Shown here: positions 49,170 through 60,535 of the stretch, one piece after another | Layout of the letters: each line of letters starts with the position of its first letter | Numbering within the stretch: position 1 is the stretch's first letter | Assembly: GCA_015680685.1 (NCBI GenBank) | Contig: MNCI01005623.1 | Coordinates: forward strand, 653,835-717,834 | Direction of reading: 5' to 3' | Source: Gnetum montanum | Lineage: Eukaryota > Streptophyta > Gnetopsida > Gnetales > Gnetaceae | Length of the DNA stretch: 64,000 nt | Notes under the pieces: model-generated | What the model was told of the DNA's origin: nothing | The model's database searches: none | Seen by the model: the letters and a program-made list of their open reading frames with translations, nothing else | Program-made: the position numbers and the translations under genes

Positions 49170-52100
49170 AGCATGACTAAATGAAAGCTCGTCCTTGAGT
49201 AAACAAAAGGGGAAACCAATTATTGATAAAATATTAGGAAGGCATGGGATTATTGATTGACTCTAACTACTAACTAACTCTGAGTGCCACATTATATTAT
49301 TTTATTTGAGTGGATGTAGACAAAATGAAAAGTGACAAAAATATTAGATAGACATTGAATATTATAAAATTTTTATAGGTCTTTAAAAATCTTCTAAAGA
49401 TGATTCTTCTTGTTACCACTAGCACTAGTAGACTTCCAACCTTAATTGTTATGTTGATGCTTCTCTGGTTATGTAGAACATTCTTAAAGGATGGACTAAA
49501 ATTTCTTCTCACCATCCCATGGATTGAGATATCATGTGATTTTTGAGCCATTATCCTATATGTGCTACTATTTGTCCATGGGCATATCCTCCATTTTCCC
49601 TCTCTCAGCTTCATTTTCACACATAGCAAAAGACCATCTTCCTTAGGCATCCCTTATAGCATCACCTATAGTCACAAAAGGATCAAAATTAGTTTTAGTA
49701 AAATTTCCTTAACAATTAATCCTTTTCAAATACCTTTGTTTGCATTTAAGCACAAGGTGATGACAACGTACTATGCCTAAGGCTATGTGGTAACTAAAAT
49801 CATCAAGTTGTTCAACTCATTTTGATCAATTACTATTAGTCATCATAATGTTTGAAAATAGTAAGAAATTTTTTTAATAATTTCAAAACGAGCATCCATA
49901 GCCCCCATGACTAATAAGTGTAAGTCTAGAAGAGCACAAGTTTTCAAATAATTAAAACCAAAGGTCCAATGTAGAAGATGACCAAGAAATTTTTTAAAAG
50001 TTAAAGGATATTGAGATAGAGAAGTAGGAAAAATCAATTAAAATTGATGAGAAGTAGTCCCAAAAGCATGCATACACTTAGAGAACTCACCACTGATGTT
50101 TTGGAAGATGTGAAGGTTAGTCACAAGTCATAATCAACAAAAGTTATGATAGTGGATCCTCCCCAAAGTAGGCTCTTGCCATAATGCCCTTGCATAACCA
50201 CTTCTATAGATTTTTTTGGAGACCTTAGAAGTTAAATGTAGATCATACCTTTGTTTCAAATAACATATAATTTGGGATGTTACACTATACTAAGCAAAAC
50301 CAAAAGGCACATAATTGCACATAGTAGTGAGGTCAATTATGGAATGAGAAGGGATTCTAAAGATGGAGATGTAAGGTTCTTTACCATGTTTGCAATAGGT
50401 TCTTGTGTTAAATGTGATTCAATTTTTGGCATACCTATTCGTCTAAGTTTTAGACCAAGTCCATACCACTAACAATGACCTTACATTGATATGTTTTCTC
50501 TTGCTGACCATCATGAGTCCACAACCACAACAAAAAACAATCATCACTCTTAAAAGAAAAGAAAAGAGAAGAAGGATGGAAGGGCCTTAGTTAGAGGGGA
50601 GCCTTTAGGCATGGGTAACACGTCTTTTCGACCCCATAACCAATGCTTGTAGCCCATTATTGTATCTAAGGGTGTACTTTGAATTTTCATTATTATTATT
50701 TTTGTATATTATTTTTTGAATTTTATATTTTTATGATTTTGGATGGGAACCACACCATGCAAAGAATTTTAGCTTCCTATTATTGGTTGATAGTGGAGTA
50801 ATGATACATTCCATGAGGAGTCATAAACCACATGAAGAAAGTCAAGACCCAACAAATCCCCTTGAGATCATACCCTTATGATTCCCACTTGGTTGTTTTC
50901 TCTTTCTTCAAGGTACAATGATCATTGATTGATTTTAGTTCATGAAAGAAGAAACAAATTTCTTCATGATAAAAGATCTTTTTATTCAGAGAACTAGAGG
51001 GATAGATGAGGTGGTCTCACTACATTACATAATTACTTACCTAATCATCTTGATAGCATAGCACAAAAACTCAACACATAGTGTTAACTTCTGCATCCTG
51101 ACTTGACAATATTATTAACAGAAACATGAAGAAAATGATTCAATAGAAAAGAAAATTATAAATAAAAAAATAAAAATATCAAGAAATGAAAAACATATTA
51201 AGAATTAGAAAATGGTGAAATAAATTGGAAATCATAAAAAATTGTAAAATAAAAAAGTGAAAAGCACTTATTAGTTCTTGAACCACGATGGAGCATCTCT
51301 CCCATGACTAATCTTATGGCCACACATTCAAGAGATGGACCACACAATCCCTTGGTCATACACCACTAGCTTCCATCACTGTTACTAATTTAATTAATTG
51401 TGTTATAGCACATCTAACATTGGTGATAGTCTCATTTGAATCATTCGAAGACATATCTTCATTTGAACTTGAAGGTATCTCTATTTTAGGATGTCAATAT
51501 GTGTTTACTTCTTCTTCTTTGATTTTCTATTTTAATTCCCAAGTCTCCATGTTTAATTTCCTTTTTCAGTGTATAATTAGAGTGTAGGATATCTATGTCT
51601 AAGTCCTCTTTTTGGTCCATTTTCTTAAGTTTAGAACTAATAAATGGATTAGAGGGTTCCATGCATCTTTGAAGTAGTTTTATACTTTCATTTTCAAGAC
51701 ATTGGATGTCCTATGATTTAATGGCTACTTCATAGACTTGTTTTTGCTCTCACACTTGTTCCTTAGCTTTGTTGTGGGTTGTATTAAAATTTTGAATTTT
51801 TGGCCCACAACTACACCCTTTACTATTAGTGATGCATGGATTTTTCAATCTCTCCATAATGATAGGTTTATCTTTTATGTCTTGTGTTGGAGTGGTGATG
51901 GTTGTTGGCTTTTGTGTATGATCAGGAGACATCATTTCAGAGAGCAAGGATGTTGCACCAAGTGGCCTTGTGCTAGTGGGTCTATGAGCTTTATGTTGAT
52001 GCATGGGAACCTCCTATAGAAAGTATGTTTCTAAGGTTGTGGTTGAGATCTACTAGCATTATCATTTCCATGTATGTTCATAGCACAAGTGGCATTCTTT

Positions 52101-52445
52101 TGTTGATGTTGTGGTGCTGAATCTTCCTATGGTTTTGGCAGTGACATATGGTGGAAAAAAGTATGAGAATATTGAGGATATGATGGAGGGTGAGAGCCAT
52201 GAGATGGTGATCCCATAGAAGATGTTGTAGGTTGATGATATTCGGGAAATTAGTAGTAGTAATTTAAGGTAGAGGAAGTAGAACTAGTTGGAGAAATAGA
52301 TTGTTAAACATAATATCCATATGAGTTCAACTAGCCATAAGCGTAGTGCTAGTTTGATGATGGCCTTCCCCATGACTATGGGTTTTGCCACTACATTTGA
52401 TATTAGTGTTTAGGTTAATAAGAAGTTTCATCCCTTTTTTTCTCT
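49170..52445 (-). other. 3' internal region of the Athila/Tat-like element, largely non-coding
   Basis: 49170-51100 is collinear with 62221-63800 (shared CAAAGTAGGCTC, AAGGGCCTTAG, CCATAACCAxTGCTTGTAGC, ACCACACCATGCAAAG). It is therefore a conserved 3' part of the family. No RT, RNase H or integrase motif is visible. At about 52380-51500 the minus strand has a Y/P/Q/S-rich coding-like stretch (YYQFPEYHQPTTSSM..., then DHTQKPTTITTPTQDI and a K/E-rich segment) with TAG stops. The + ORF at 51738-52019 and the minus ORF at 49297-49650 have no recognisable domain. The element may be non-autonomous or have lost pol with the E2 deletion. Confidence 0.5.
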
Positions 52446-52449
52446 AAAA

Positions 52450-52667
52450 AAAAAATCACTCATAAGTTGATCAATATTCATGAAATAACATGCACTCATA
52501 AGTTGCTCAAGTAAATAATCAATTCTAGGTAAAGGATAAGTATTTTTAATTGTCACTTTATTCAGTGCTTTATAATCAATGCATAATATTAGTGTACCAT
52601 CTTTCTTTTTAACGACTAATACTGGTGCATCCCAAGGTGATATGCTAGGTCTAATTTTCCCTTCCAA
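52450..52667 (-). pseudogene. Chromovirus RT N-terminal fragment (E2)
   Basis: [39 protein letters not shown], then YFMNID where the first catalytic Asp lies. After it the sequence departs. CAACTTATGAGTG occurs twice around the break (near 52500 and 52460), which may record the deletion event. Confidence 0.8.
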
Positions 52668-52670
52668 TAA

Positions 52671-53461
52671 TTAGTCTAACTGTATTTTTAATTCTCTTAA
52701 TTCAAAAGTAGAGAATCTATAAGGAGCTTTTGATATAGGTTGTGCACCAAGAAAAACATCAATGGCATTCTTGATAGCTCTTTTTGGAGGTAGTTCTCTA
52801 GTTTCACCAAATACTGAATCTTTATATTCCTTGAGTTCATTCGGGATCTTAGTACTTGAAGATCTCTGAGGTTGGAATACTTTGACAACCAACATCGTAG
52901 TGCCTTTTTTGACTAATCTTTTAGATTGCTTAATAGTTATCATATGAATTTTCTTTGTTGTTCCTACCCTCCTTAGAACCCTAACTCCATCAGTGGTTGG
53001 AACTTTTAAAATACAAGTTCGAGAGTGGGTAGTAACATCAAATTTTTGTAGGAAAGACATTCCTAAAATTGCATGAACATCACATAGTTCAAATTCAAAA
53101 AATTCATCAATGAAAGGCATGTTTTGCTAGGTAAAGTTAATTTATCCATACCTGGTATGTTTGCTCATAGTTGTTCCATTTTCCAGTTCTATATTAATAA
53201 TTTTCTTAAAAGGTAAACTTAATTTCAATAAATTAATCAACTTTGGAGAAATAAAGTTAACAATAGCACCACTATCAATTAGAAATTTAATTTTTTACCT
53301 TCAATTGAACCTTCAAAAATTAGTAAAGAAAATTGAAATTTACACAAACTTGATTTAGTCGATGCAGATATATTCTTCACTGCTATGGTAGTGGTTGGAT
53401 TATTCCCTTTGATCATGTTTGGATTGGGTTTTTGATTTATGATTTGGTTGGTCCTTTGCAT
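52671..53461 (-). pseudogene. Chromovirus protease (E2)
   Basis: LIDSGAIVNFIS near 53283-53250 is the active site, preceded by LLIFEGSIEGKK as in E1. One or two frameshifts follow. From 53120 an open stretch (FIDEFFEFELCDVHAILGMSF) matches E1, and the linker to RT (ELPPKRAIKNAIDVFL) is conserved. Confidence 0.8.
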
Positions 53462-54529
53462 TTTTGCTCGAAATTTTGGGTAGTCTTGTTTGAAATGATC
53501 TTCACCAAAAATAAAACATCCAGATGCTAATCAAGCTTTTTTGGTTGATGTCTCTTCTATCATTGCTTGTGGAAAAGTAGATTTTTGAAGAGTTGTTTGT
53601 TGAATTGTAACTTGTATCTAATTTGATTCCTCATAATCCTTAGCAATTTTATATGCTTCATCAATGGTTTGAGGATTATGGGCTTGTGTTTGGAGACATA
53701 ATTGAGCATGTAGTCCTCCAATGAATTTTGAAGCTAATTCTCCCTCATCCTAGTGACCTACATACCAAGAAAGATCAAAGAATTCCTTGTAGTAATCATC
53801 TACAGATCACCATCTTAATCTTAAGGAATCAAATGTCATTTTATGCTATTTGAGAAAAGAATTGGGAATGAATTTTTGTTCAAAATATCAATAAAAATTA
53901 AGCCAATTTGTAATCAAACCTTGGATCTTAGTCCATTCCACCATGTTGCCACAACTCCTCTTAAATACAAGGAGATAACTTCTAAATGTTCATGGCTTGA
54001 CAAATTCAACATATCAAAGTAATTTTTTATTGTATCAAGCCAATCCTTTCCTTAGCATTGGATCCAGGGTCTCCATCATAATGATCTAATTTTACTTTCT
54101 TAGCATGAACTTGTGTCAATGATTCTCTAGGTGGATTAAGCCAGTTCCCATATCCCTCAACTTTGGTTTTAATTCTATGACCTACAAGCGGAATTTTGGT
54201 ATCTTGTCCACTAGTAGGTAGAGGTTGTGTTTGGTGTGGATCCTTAGGAGAAAGTTGATCATGGTCTTGATGTTGTTCATGGGTAGGGTTTGAAGGCTAA
54301 ATGGATGGTCAGTTAATTGTTTGATGGAGTCTACAAAGGAATCCATCTTTTCTTGCACTTTTAACCATTTATCTTTCGAACTCTGGGACAATTTCATAAT
54401 TTCCTCAGACATATTTTGCATCTTTGTCCTAAACTCTTGGTTTGAGTGATGAAGTTCTTCTTGAACATCCCTGATCTCATTAATTTGTTCTTCAAGGGCA
54501 TTCATCTGGTCATTGACTCAGGCTTCCAT
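53462..54529 (-). pseudogene. Chromovirus gag (E2)
   Basis: The start ATG at 54529 gives MEA, a stop, then VNDQMNALEEQINEIRD, matching the E1 start. A long coiled N-terminal part follows, then the gag core near 53960-53720 (WLNFY, KFIPNSF, DEGELASKFIGGLHAQL). CFIFGEDHFKQDY near 53522-53484 is a zinc knuckle with the second Cys read as Phe and the third as Tyr. Confidence 0.75.
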
Positions 54530-55156
54530 TTCTCTTCAGTTTATTCTTTGGGTTTTGGACATCGATAAGTTGAAGAAATTAGGTTTGTTGATAATCCTCA
54601 GTCTCTATGGCCATTTTTATGGAATTCAAAATTGTTTAGTTACTTGTGAAAGAAGTTGAAACTATTATGGATTTCTCACCAAGTACTGAATCCTAATTAT
54701 TTTTGGGACCTAAAATAATGAATTAAATGCTAATTTTCTATAGTCCAAAATCTAAATCTAACCATTCCATTGAGTCTAGAAAGTTCATATCTATTGGAAT
54801 TGATTTTTGTTTGGTTGAAAATGGACTTCAAATTCAAAATTTTTAGTCGTTTTAAGTTTTCTCAACATTTATGTTTTTCAAGACTTCTCAAGAGGTCACC
54901 CATCCCAATTCTATTCTAGGACATGCGTACTTAATAATAAAATTTTTATTTCTTTTGTTGTCACAACACCAATTTGAATATTTTTAAATAATTAAGTGCA
55001 TTTTCTATTTAAACTAAAACTAATAGGCATAAGATTTTTTTTGAAACTTTTTCCATGAATTAATTGGAATTTCAAAATTCCCATCAATTGTCAAAAAAAT
55101 TTGATTTTTCCACAATTGATGGAAAAACCATTCTAGGATTTGTGCGGTGGCTAGAA

Positions 55157-55354
55157 GGTGATGATGGGTGGCATGGGAGGTAGTGATGGACAACACAAAA
55201 GGTGACGATGGGTGGCATGGAAAGTAGTGATGGATGACACAGAAGGTAGTGATGGAAAATGTGGGAGATAGCGATGGGTAGTGTGGGAGGTAGTGATGGA
55301 CGATGTGCGAGGCAATGATGGCCAATGTAGGAGGCAGTGATGAGTGGTGCGAGT
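55157..55354. repeat. 22-bp minisatellite in the E2 leader
   Basis: Nine consecutive 22-base units, with no length change, of the type GGTAGTGATGGAxxATGTGGGA. The period is not a multiple of 3, yet the minus strand stays open for 187 codons (55583-55020), giving a His/Ser/Pro-rich reading that is most likely an artefact. Confidence 0.85.
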
Positions 55355-56060
55355 GGGGAGATGTGGTGTAGTGTAGTGTGGCAGGCACAGTTGTAGGTGA
55401 GGCATGGTTCATAGGTGAGACATGCTGCACAAGGCTACATAGGTAGCATAACATAGTGCAAATAGATGGCACAGAGGTGCAGATGACAACGAGCAGTGCA
55501 AGTGATCGATAGAAGGCAGCAGTGGCATAGGCAATCAATGGAAGGCAGTGAGTGGCATGAAGATGGAGGCTGCACGGGCACAATTTCTTTGGTGCCTCCT
55601 TTTTGGGGCTATCCCTAAGGGCTAGATCCCATTAGCTATGGTCCTACAGTTGCTTGTGGTTGGCTATGGCTGGTCATAGCCTTGTTGTGGCTGGCCACGT
55701 CCTTGCTGCAACCGGGCTACAAGCCCTAATATTTTATCTATAANTAATATTTTTTTTAATTTTTAATTTTAAATTGCACATAAATCGAGAATGAATTTAT
55801 CTTTCAAATCATAAGTTGGATTTTGATATAATTAGTGCCGTTGGAATCATCTTGAAGAGCACTTTAAGTTAAACTATAGATAATTCCACTCTAGTGAACC
55901 TAAAAATCATAAAATCCAAAAAGTGAACATTTGCTTTTAAAACAAATAGTAAACATTAGCTTTTTTCTTCAAAAAAAAAAGAAGTATACGTTAGCTTTTA
56001 TTAAATCTTTCGTTATCTTAAGTTATACTTTCTCTTGGCCTTTTCTATGATTTCTAAAAT
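55355..56060 (-). other. Leader of chromovirus E2
   Basis: GC-rich 55360-55730 with GGCxATGGC-like short repeats is followed by 55740-55870, homologous to the E1 leader. No gene is recognised. One N is at 55744. Confidence 0.45.
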
Positions 56061-56065
56061 TGTAT

Positions 56066-56073
56066 TATAAATA
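56066..56073 (+). promoter_or_regulatory. TATA box of the antisense gene (E2)
   Basis: TATAAATA lies 98 bp before the ATG at 56164. Its position relative to the ATG is shared with E1 (33364-33357). Confidence 0.5.
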
Positions 56074-56163
56074 TGAGAAGTAGGATGATTTACTCATGAC
56101 AACTTAATACCAACAAAAGATTGTCAACAAAGAAGCTTAAAGATTTTCTATTATAAAGAATTC

Positions 56164-57235
56164 ATGGCTTCCAAACGTCAAGCTTCACCTTAGGCTCCTT
56201 CAGGTAGTAGCTCTTTATTACCTAATGTTATTTTATGTCAAAATAATTTCCTCGTTGCTCTTGATAAGGTTTGTAGCTTACTTGGGAAGGAGGGTTTTCA
56301 GTTCTTTACCACTTCTAGGTTAGTTGATTTACTTGTTTTTCCAATTTCTAAACTTTCCCAATGCAAGAGTATTCTTTCGAAGTGGTGTGAATAGTATAAT
56401 AATAAGAAATTTTCTACTTTTCAATTAGTTTTTGGAGATATAAAAATCCTTCCTCTTGATATTAAAGTAGTCTTAGGTTTTCAACAAGGAGAGGACCTTT
56501 TAATTTCTTCAATTTACTCTCAAAAATTTAAATCTTTTTGTGAGAAGGAATTATCTACCTACATTGCTAATTCTGCTATTGGAAAAAGCCAATTTGTTCG
56601 TAAAGGTTTCACTAACTAGGCTCACTTTGACTTATGCCTATTCATTAGTAGCAAGATTCTATGGTGTAGACAACAATCCAATGTTTGTTCTTATTCTATT
56701 TTCATACTTCATGGTGCCATAACTAGTAGAATTTATGATTGGTCATTTTCTTATTTCTCTACCTAGTATATTGCTATGACTAAAATTACTATTGCCCAAA
56801 AAATCCTTCAAAGTCCTATACCCTATGCTATATACCCTTGATCATGTGTATGATCCTAAGTTATGATAATCCCAAGAAACGTTTTACTCATTACAATCCT
56901 TGGTTTTGCCCTAAATTTCTTGAAGATGAGAGGGTTATAAGAAGTAAGATTATGGGTGCCAAGAAAGGTCAACTAGCTTTATAGCAAGCTCAAAGTCAGG
57001 AAGAAATCAATGAGGTATTTTTATGTTTTTATTATTTCCTTGTTTGTTGATTATGTTTTTATTTTATATATTTGATAGTGCAATTTGGGCCATAGAATGA
57101 ACCAATGTATAGTGCTGAAGTTGCATAGGTTAAAGAAATTCAAGGTACTTCATCCTTTGATATGGTTCAATCACAAGAACAAGTCACACTTTTTACTTCT
57201 AAGGTATATATATTTAAATATAACTTAGTTTTATG

Positions 57236-57272
<37 letters not shown>

Positions 57273-58036
57273 TNTACTTCTGCATAGACTCCCATTCTGC
57301 AACACTTGGAAGAGGTTTTCTTCCACAGGTAGTATCAACATTAATTTCTAAGTTGTCTTGGTAACTTCTTATTTCTCAATCTCATGATCTTCTTATTCAA
57401 TGGGAAAGATAGTGGTAGCTACTAAAGAAGAACTTGTACTTCTTCAGTGCATCAACCAACGAATCTCAAATAATAAACCCTATTTTGTTCGCGAAGGTGT
57501 CTACCATTTACGGGAATCTTAGTCATGCGACTTCAAGGTAGATTATGATTTAATATAGACTAAGGTTTCATCATCTTTTCATCCAATTTCTGAGGATGCT
57601 CCAAATGTTGTAAAAGATTTGGAGCAAATCTTAGGAGAATTAGAAAGTGCAACATGTTATGCTCACCATCTAGTAACTTGTGAACGGTTCCTTTAAATTG
57701 ATAATGATCAATTTTAGCTAATACCTTTTTTTATATTTGTTTGTTGATTTTCTTAGAACTCATAATTTAAATTTTTTTTTGTAGAGAAAAGAGAAAGAAT
57801 GGAAAAAGGACATGGATGATCAATTAATACAGATGGATATGTTGCAAACCCAACTTAAAAGAAAGGAGGAATCAACAGTTGCAATAAGACGTGCGACCAA
57901 ATATATCAAACAATTATGTGATGGACTGGCTAGATGCAAAGTAGTGCTTAGCAAGGTAGATGCTACCATTAAAGAAAGAGAGTCCCAATTGAAGATAGTC
58001 ATAGATCTTCTTGAGTCTTTCGGTCGTAACAAATGA
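56164..58036 (+). pseudogene. Antisense accessory gene of chromovirus E2 (PMD-like, multi-exon)
   Basis: On the + strand, opposite to the retroelement. Exon 1 opens MASKRQASP, with one frame and three TAG to about 56840. It includes SILSKWCE and FQLVFGDIKILPLDIKVVLG, which fit the PMD pattern (W...F-x4-G-[DE]-I-x-[IV]-x-P-x-D-I-x3-LG). A second coding block ends at 57014 before GTATTT. Exons at about 57079-57203 (AG before, GT after) and from 57288 carry VATKEELVLLQCINQRI and LGELESATCYAHHLVTCERF. The last exon, 57785-58036, follows a poly-T/TTGTAG acceptor and is open: a K/E-rich coiled region with YIKQLCDGLARCKVVLSKVD, ending TGA. E1 has matching blocks in the same order and matching intron before the last exon. 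A TA microsatellite lies in the third intron. Confidence 0.68.
57239..57268. repeat. (TA)n microsatellite in an intron of the antisense gene
   Basis: About 14 TA units, followed by an ambiguous base at 57274. Confidence 0.9.
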
Positions 58037-58255
58037 TCATAGTTGACTTTCTTACATTTTTCCCATTCTACTTATTTCCCCTATTCTTTCTTTTTCTATA
58101 TCCTACATAAATGTACTTCCTCTCACACCTCTTTTACTACAAAATAAAATAAAATAATATTTTCTTCCATTTTATTATTTTACTTAATGTACTTGTGTTC
58201 AACACTAATAATAAAATAAATTTTTTCTTCCACTTTTGCTCCTGAATTGTGGTTG

Positions 58256-58267
58256 GCTTTGATACCA
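58256..58267 (-). other. Primer binding site of E2 (initiator tRNA-Met)
   Basis: Minus-strand TGGTATCAAAGC, two bases after the LTR end, is an 11 of 12 match to TGGTATCAGAGC. This fixes the orientation of the element and of its antisense gene. Confidence 0.85.
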
Positions 58268-58269
58268 AA

Positions 58270-58778
58270 TGTGACATCCCATTCCTGAATGTCATAAAAA
58301 TACAAATTCTTAATCTATTACATTTACCATTTTATTAGATAATATATTGGAAACATTATAAATACTTAATAAATGAATTAACTAGAAAATAAATAATTGG
58401 TACTAAAGCATAAAACAAGAAAAATGGAAAAATTATATTAATGGAAGAGAGTATTGTAATTCCATTTTGGGTTATTTTCCTATGCCACTTAATCCTTAGA
58501 GTTAATCTGGCATGGCCACCATGGTTAGGCTATCCTACTAAAGGGGTGATCAGTCCTTTTTTGTCTTGCTTCACCTAGTTCCCGTTACTTGCCTTTCCCA
58601 GCTCCGCAACTCCATGCCTGACATGACCTCTAACCTTGGCCTTAAATGGCATAGGTCAGATCCCTTCCCAAGGGATACATGAATAATTGTAACTTCTTAT
58701 AACAAGGTTCTTCTTCCTTAGAAGATTAATTACATTTTTTCAACTATTTCCACCCTTAACAAGGGATGGAACGTTACA
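58270..58778 (-). mobile_element. 5' LTR of chromovirus E2
   Basis: On the minus strand TGTAACGTTCC...GGGATGTCACA, 509 bp. The shared core (CCTAACCATGGTGGCCATGC, CCATTTAAGGCCAAGG-like) matches the E1 LTRs. Confidence 0.85.
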
Positions 58779-60510
58779 ATAGTACAGTTGGTTGTAGGAC
58801 TATCGATAATTACTTTGTGAATAAGATAGTTCCCTACGCATTTGCTTTTGTACAAAATTGGGATTCAAAGAAAAATCTCAATACTCATGTGGATGTAAAA
58901 TTACTAGGAAATAGCTCTTTGGATGATCATATAGGAAAATGTCAAATCCATCATCCTCTTCTATGGTTGAGTCTATAGTCTCTTCACTTACAACCATTTT
59001 TCCTTTTTGTCGAAAATTTTTCCTATCGATTTATTAGTTATTTTTCCTCTTCTTGTTTTGATCACTTGATTCTTGTTGTGTTACTCTCTCCTCTATGGTT
59101 TTCATATAAGTTGTAACTTTATCATTCATCAACTCCCACATCTTATCTAGCCTTGCTTCAAGCTCATCGATAGACTTTTGTATTGGCAAGGTTTTTTGTG
59201 AAATCACCTCATCAAGAGCTACCTATTTTTCCTCATCATAGGTATGGAACCTCTTCTTTTGAAGAGTTGGATCCTAGTTATATTCATCTACATTCACTTA
59301 TTTACATAGCTCTCCTTCTTCTTTTGCTACCCACTCGATTAACCTTTGTATCTAATGGGCTTTTAGTTTGGATAATTAACCTTGCGCATAAATCCCAAGG
59401 GTCCTCCTTGTTTCATTACAGAGCCCATCTATGATGTGGAAAAGTTGCTCTTGTTGAGAGAAATAATGGCTTGGAGATCTATGTAGTAGCGAATAGTATC
59501 TATCGAGGGCCACATTCAAGGGTTCATGATTTTCTTGCTTCCATCCTTGGATTTGTTTTCTCAAGTTGAACACTCTCACATAGGTTTGGTATTTTTATTG
59601 AAGAGTGCTAGCATTGTGGACCATTAGTGAATGGAATTTAGTTCCAATGACCTATACCAACTTTCAATTTCATCTATTAGTGTCCTAGGAAAGAGATTAA
59701 GCTTTTGCCACTTGTGTTCAATGTTTTGCAAGGCACATGCATCATGGAAGGCTTGTAAATAATGTTATGGATCAGAATTATAGCCTCCCCTAAATTTAGG
59801 AATGTTTTCCATATCAAGATGTTTGATGTGGTTGTCTCTTTGATCCCTTTGAGGTATTCAAACTAGCTCCCAAATCCATGTTAGGCCCTTAGTAGCTAAT
59901 AAGGGTTCATCTATATTAGACACATCATGGTGATAATCTATATTTCTATTTGTCTAATTGTGATGATCTTATTGATTCTCATTTTTATGTATTTGATTTT
60001 GTCCTTGGGTTCTATTTCTATCTTTATCTTGACCCCATAGTGGAGCTCTGTCTCTATACCTATGTTCATCTTCATTAGAACTAGATGTTGAAGAGGAAGA
60101 GAAATATGAGGAACTAGGAGAATTGCCATGGTTCCTATATCTTCCCCCATGGTCCCTTGATTTATATTTTCTAGGTTTAGAGGAGGTCTTAGGCCTTGGA
60201 AGCCCTCCTTGTTTTAGAACTTTCTCCATCTTCTCTAGGATTGTTTATACCAGTCGAACGTAGTTCTTGCATGTAGTAAGGGTGGAAATGAGCATATGAA
60301 ACGAGATTCTCCCTTGAGGGTGTTCACTTCAATTCTTTTTAGTTCAGATCCTCTCATTTTCTCTACAAGAGTTTTCATCATATGATGTGTTATTGGTCCT
60401 ATGTGAACGAGATATGGTTTTAACATGTGTGACTTAAAATATTAATATTTTCTAAAAGATAAATCATTAACACTTTTACAACAATCATGTACTAATCTAG
60501 ATAACTAGCA
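58779..60510 (-). pseudogene. Athila/Tat-like gag, cut by chromovirus E2
   Basis: Minus strand, from just after the primer site. A basic, R/S-rich N-terminal part (60229-59969: KYKSRDHGGRYRNHG, serine run, RYRDRAPLWG) is followed by the gag core: IPKFRGGYNSDP (about 59815), ALQNIEHKWQKLNLFPRTL and EIESWYRSLELN (59745-59640). At 59579-59376 LRKQIQGWKQENHEPLNVAL ... HIIDGLCNETRRTLG matches the Athila-type Retrotrans_gag domain. A coiled segment (LEARLDKMWELMNDKVTTYM) ends near 59050. At 58779 the E2 LTR starts. About fifteen stops and a few frameshifts. Confidence 0.75.
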
Positions 60511-60532
60511 CCATCCTTGGTAATGGTGCCAA
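60511..60532 (-). other. Primer binding site of the Athila/Tat-like element (tRNA-Asp type)
   Basis: Minus-strand TTGGCACCATTACCAAGGAT, three bases after the LTR end, equals the classic plant TGGCGCCGTTGCCGGGGA site except for G-to-A changes, three of them at CpG positions. This is the expected scar of cytosine methylation. Confidence 0.8.
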
Positions 60533-60535
60533 TGA

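Larger units (their letters stand above)
52450..58778 (-). mobile_element. Chromovirus E2, 3'-truncated
   Basis: Same family as E1, minus strand: 5' LTR (58778-58270), primer site, antisense accessory gene, leader with minisatellite, gag, protease, and RT up to just after YFMNID. There the sequence leaves the element near 52450. RNase H, integrase and 3' LTR are missing. It interrupts an Athila-like element whose gag ends at 58779. Confidence 0.85.

Noticed and set aside
55020-55583. 187-codon minus-strand ORF rich in His, Ser and Pro
   Set aside because: It is a reading of the 22-bp minisatellite and neighbouring low-complexity DNA in the E2 leader, and E1 has nothing like it.
56164-58036. 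Host gene into which a retroelement happened to insert
   Set aside because: A homologous gene sits at the same place and orientation in E1, inside a different target.
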